From Actinidia chinensis (taxonomy: Eukaryota > Streptophyta > Magnoliopsida > Ericales > Actinidiaceae), in the NCBI GenBank assembly GCA_009663005.1, contig VIGQ01002143.1, forward strand, positions 15,001 through 46,654: 31,654 nt of DNA, in the 5' to 3' direction. Under the pieces are notes generated by a model that saw nothing but the letters and a program-made list of their open reading frames with translations, was not told the origin of the DNA and searched no databases. Below, piece after piece: positions 28,231 through 31,654 of the stretch. Numbering within the stretch: position 1 is the first letter of the stretch; every line of letters starts with the position of its first letter. Both the position numbers and the translations under genes were made by a program.

Positions 28231-30725
28231 GACCTTTTGTGATGACAACAACAGGAAAATCTCTCTCTCCTATAGATATCTTGCTTTTTATTGAGAACAA
28301 TTTTAATTGACAATTTTTCTCTAGTTTTGTATGAAGAATCACGCCTAAGGAGGGAATGCAAGCTTGTTGTTCTATACCATGAAGCCAGGCAGTTCAAACA
28401 GCCCGTTTGCCATGTAATCAGCCTACACCCGTTTCGTTCGTCATGTAAACAGCTTGTTTTTCTATACAACATTGTTCTTTTGGCCCTCACTTTTTTAAAC
28501 GGAACCCATTTAAAAAGTATGACGGACATTCAATCAACTGCTGCTTGTTTGTTGTTGTCATCAGTTGGATTCGAATCACTTCCTCACCTCTCACTGGCCT
28601 ACAATTCAACCTCTTTACAATGGACATCCATTCTAAAATAGTTCATTAAACTAAAGGTTCCCCTCTTACTAAAGCATGTTGTGTCCGCAATAGGACGTTC
28701 TTTGTTTACAAGATCTTCCAATCGCAGTATTGAACTTAAGTCCTTAACACTAAATTATCTATATCAAATGATTTGGTACCCATGCATATGACATTCTCCT
28801 CAAGGAGATGTGTATGATCTTATGTTTTTCGAAATCTTGAAAATTTTTGTTGTGATTTGGTCCATGCAAAAACTGGGAGGCAAGAAGTCTAGATGCAGGA
28901 ATGTGCTGGATGGGCCTTATCGGTTGGATAGGCCATAGTACGGATGAATTGCTCTAATGGGCTGATAAGTCGGATGACAGTTGGATGGCACGAGTACGAC
29001 TAGAATGCCCCCACCAGACCTAAAATCTACATGACATACGCATAGCATTGGCAGGTAAATCTTGTGTGGACTCATATTTTGTGCCCTACAACGCAATTGC
29101 TTTGTATGGATTTTTATTTTTTGCCAAACAACATGGATTTTTTTCATGGTTTTCTAGGGACTTTCTTCAATTTTTAATCTCTCATACAAGTATGAATTCA
29201 TACATTGTCACAACGTGCAATGAAATTTCTATAACTTCTATTTTGTGCCTACACATTTGAGATTTGTATGTGCTTTCTCTATTTTTCCAACACGTGGATT
29301 TCTTGGAATTCTACCAGACTTTTTTCTACTTATGGATTTTCTAACGGACTTCTATCTCTCAACTGCTCAACTACTGCTCAACGATTATGGATTTATACCT
29401 TATGATGATGGGCATGGATTTCTTGGCTTCTATTTTGTTGCAACAAACTTGGATTTGCAGTTATTTCTATCTTTTTCAAACAATCGTGGATTTTTATGGA
29501 TTCTAATCGACACTTTCTATCCAATTTGATTTTAGGGACTTCTACTTTAGCTGAACAAGTTGAATTGTATGTATTTTCTTCCATACATGGATTTGTATGT
29601 CTTTCTATATTCTCCAAGACACATGGATTTCATAGATTTTACGATGTTTCTAATTATGATTTCTATGGACTTTCTATGCTCAACAATTATGAACTTACCT
29701 TGTGAGGAATCATGCAAGGATTTCTTGGACTTCTATTTGTGGCAAACAAGTTGGATTTGCATGTAATTATTCTTTTTCAATCATGGATTTATGGATTATA
29801 TGGACTACTTTACTCAATTGATTTCTACGGACTTTTACATTTGCTAAAAGGTATGCATTTTATATGTTGTGCATTCGCACTACTTCTACTCAATTGATTT
29901 CTACGGACTTCTACATTATGCTAAAAAGGTATGCATTTTATATGTTGGGCATTCGCACATCATTTCTGTGGAATTTCTATTTGTGTCAAACACGCTTGAT
30001 TTGCATGTATTTCTATCTTTTTAAAAACAATCATTGGATTTCTGTGAATTCTATTGACTAATTCTACTCAATTGATTCTACGGATTTCACTTTAGTGAAA
30101 CAATAGGATTTGTATATATTTCTCCTATATTACGTTGGGATGTATATTTTCTATATTTTCCAAACACCACATGAGATTTCTTGGATCTTGGACTTTTTTC
30201 TCCTTTATGGATTTCTATGGAATTCTAATGCCCAACGTATGGATTATAACCTTGGGCGAACATGCAAGGAGTGCTATGGACTTATTATTTTGCCAAAACA
30301 AGCTTGGATTGCATGTATTTCTATCTTCTTCAAACAATCATGGATTCTAGGATTCATATGGACTACTTCTATCAATTGTTCTAGGGACTTCTACTTATGC
30401 TGAACAGGTAGGATGATATGTTGTGCTGAACGCACATGCATTTATGTGGACTTTTATTGGTATCACACACGATTGATTTGTGTATTCTAATCTTGTAATA
30501 AACACACGGTTTCTATGGATTCCATGGACTTCTCCTATTTTATGGACTTTCTATTGGACTTCTCATATATGCTAAAAGGTACGATTTTATATTTACCCAA
30601 TAGACATGATTTCTATGGACTTCTATTTTGTACCAAACACATATGGAGTTATATTTATAACCTATTTTTTGTCGAATAAATTAGATTCTAGGACTCTTCT
30701 ACTAATGTATTAAACAGTTTTCTAT
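28221..30725 (+). repeat. Degenerate minisatellite block, downstream copy
   Basis: From GAGACC at 28,230 this block parallels 19,869 onward: the exon tail, CTCTCTCTCC, CAATTTTTCTC, CAGTTCAAACAGC, GCCATGTAATCAGCC, TGGCCCTCAC, TTGAAAATTT, GGATRGGCCTTATC and ATAGGCC-TAGTA. From about 29,100 to 30,720 it is a longer version of the TGGATTTCTATGGACTTCTA array. Recurring parts are CTTCTATTTTGTGCC-AAACA, TTGGATTTGCATGTATTTCT, TCAAACAATCATGGATTT, TACTCAATTGATTTCTACGG and GGTATGCATTTTATATG. Spacing of the TTGTGCC landmark varies (near 29,237, 29,428, 29,730, 29,966, 30,285, 30,450, 30,620), showing many partial units. No gene is seen; overlapping frames arise from the motif. Confidence 0.8.
29812..29962 (+). 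repeat. Recent 76-bp tandem duplication inside minisatellite
   Basis: Two adjacent copies start ACTCAATTGATTTCTACGG at 29,812 and 29,888 and run through TGCTAAAAGGTATGCATTTT and ATATGTTGTGCATTCGCAC, with only a few differences. They are far more alike than other units of the block, so this duplication is younger. Confidence 0.9.
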
Positions 30726-30734
30726 TTATCTTTT

Positions 30735-31150
30735 TGAGGGCAATTACTGACTTGAGCATCGGAGTGCCCCCAGCCAATTTACCGTGGGCACAACGAAATC
30801 TCTTTTGCCAGATGTCGGGTCGTTGTGCCATTCTTGGACTTAGTCAAATCGTCTTGGAAGTGTTGAGCCAAGCTCTGGTAAGATCGGAGGAGCCTGCCGA
30901 GCTCACGACACGTGGGGAATATTCCAAGGGATATCCATGAAGGCATCTAGAATGCTTTGGTCACACACCCAAAACGGTTTAAGGTAAGGATAATACATTT
31001 AAACATTTCTAATCCCTTGATGGCTATGAATTACTTGGGAGACAAAGTTCCCCCGGCCGACCGCGTTGGGCCGCTAACCGGGTCTCTTTTTTAGATCTCG
31101 GACTCCCGGTGGATCCGATTATGTCTTGTTGGGCTTTGATCATCATCTAA
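30735..31150 (+). mobile_element. Probable LTR-retrotransposon terminal fragment
   Basis: Base composition rises in GC. GAGGGCAATTACTGACTTGA followed by GCATCGGAGTGCCCCCAGCC resembles a phrase common near the ends of plant Ty3-type LTRs (ACTTGAGCGTCGGAGTG). Further GC-rich phrases are CCGGCCGACCGCGTTGGGCC and CGGACTCCCGGTGGATCCG. No TG...CA limits, primer-binding site, second LTR or target duplication could be placed. It ends the minisatellite block abruptly. The assignment rests on motif memory only. Confidence 0.45.
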
Positions 31151-31654
31151 GTACGTGTGATTTCGTCCTCTAAAAAATTCTGCGTTTCCTATGTGGTATT
31201 TGATTACTTTAAATTATGCCTACATCAATTTGCGTAGGAGGAACTTTGCCTTTCTACACTGCTTGGTTTGCACAGGACAAGCACAACACCATTCCTACTT
31301 TACCTATAGAATTGAACCAGACAGTCAGTTAAGTTACAAAATTGATGCTTCATCAAGCTTTTCTCAGAAAAGCGTGGACTTTTGAATGGCATTAAGCCAG
31401 ATAGGAGGACTGAATGGATGAAATGACATATCATGACATCTAGGCTGGTATGAACAAACAAAATTTGGTCAGGTTTTTACATAACAAATGTGATAAAAGT
31501 GTCTAGGATGGTAATTAACACTAATACACAAAGATATATATATCATGATAGAGATTACCACACTCCACTTCCTCTTACTACTCATCCACACACACTTATT
31601 ACTAACTTACACCACATTATATCATCTAACAACAATAATAAAAAAATAGTAAAC
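31151..31654. other. No gene seen to window end
   Basis: AT-rich sequence with short chance frames. A purine-poor, CA-rich stretch (CACTCCACTTCCTCTTACTA, CATCCACACACACTTATTAC) near 31,560-31,610 could be a promoter or untranslated region but nothing supports that directly. Confidence 0.35.

Overview
The window is nuclear DNA from a flowering plant. It is AT-rich, has spliceosomal-type introns, and carries a solo LTR, satellite DNA and pieces of a plant-type plasma-membrane proton ATPase. The species cannot be named from the sequence. I see no intact protein-coding gene. Most open frames longer than 60 codons are chance frames in AT-rich repeats or broken exons.

Layout. (1) 1-11,692 is one uninterrupted satellite array of about 28 monomers of roughly 425 bp. 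Each monomer is itself two related subunits, about 160 bp and about 269 bp, the longer having an extra block of about 110 bp. Two sequence variants alternate irregularly. (2) 11,693-14,450 is low-copy-looking DNA with a possible retrotransposon scrap and two unidentified exon-like open stretches (13,084-13,639). (3) 14,450-27,400 is the most interesting part: a scrambled cluster of plus-strand fragments of P-type (P3A) plasma-membrane H+-ATPase genes, with introns retained. A first partial copy runs from the nucleotide-binding domain to the C-terminal regulatory domain (about 14.67-18.84 kb). A second has actuator domain, M3-M4 and the start of the P domain (19.08-19.90 kb). A third runs M1-M2, actuator, N and P domains (21.28-23.53 kb). 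Then comes a tandem triplication of the N-terminal and M1 exons (23.75-25.01 kb), and a last copy of the P/N/P exons (26.53-27.40 kb). (4) A 1,272-bp solo LTR with a perfect 5-bp target duplication sits inside the cluster (25,194-26,465). (5) Two related blocks (about 19.87-21.28 and 28.23-30.72 kb) share the tail of a P-domain exon, a CT/TA microsatellite, a spacer and a degenerate TGGATTTCTATGGACTTCTA-type minisatellite. (6) 30.73-31.15 kb is a GC-richer stretch resembling an LTR-retrotransposon terminal region; the last 500 bp show nothing.

How it fits together: a proton-pump locus seems to have been amplified by DNA-level tandem duplication, then broken by deletions, internal exon duplications and a retrotransposon, beside a large satellite array. 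Domain calls come from reading translated fragments against remembered P3A ATPase motifs (TGES, PDWxDFVGI, EIIVMYPIQ, GAITKRMTAIEE, ENQDAIDAAIVGMLADPKEARA, VIDKFAERGLRSLAVAYQ, KKDFGKE); no alignment was run. Small indels are abundant both in the satellite and in the exons, so some frameshifts may be long-read sequence errors. Missing exons, exon order and duplicated exons cannot be explained that way.
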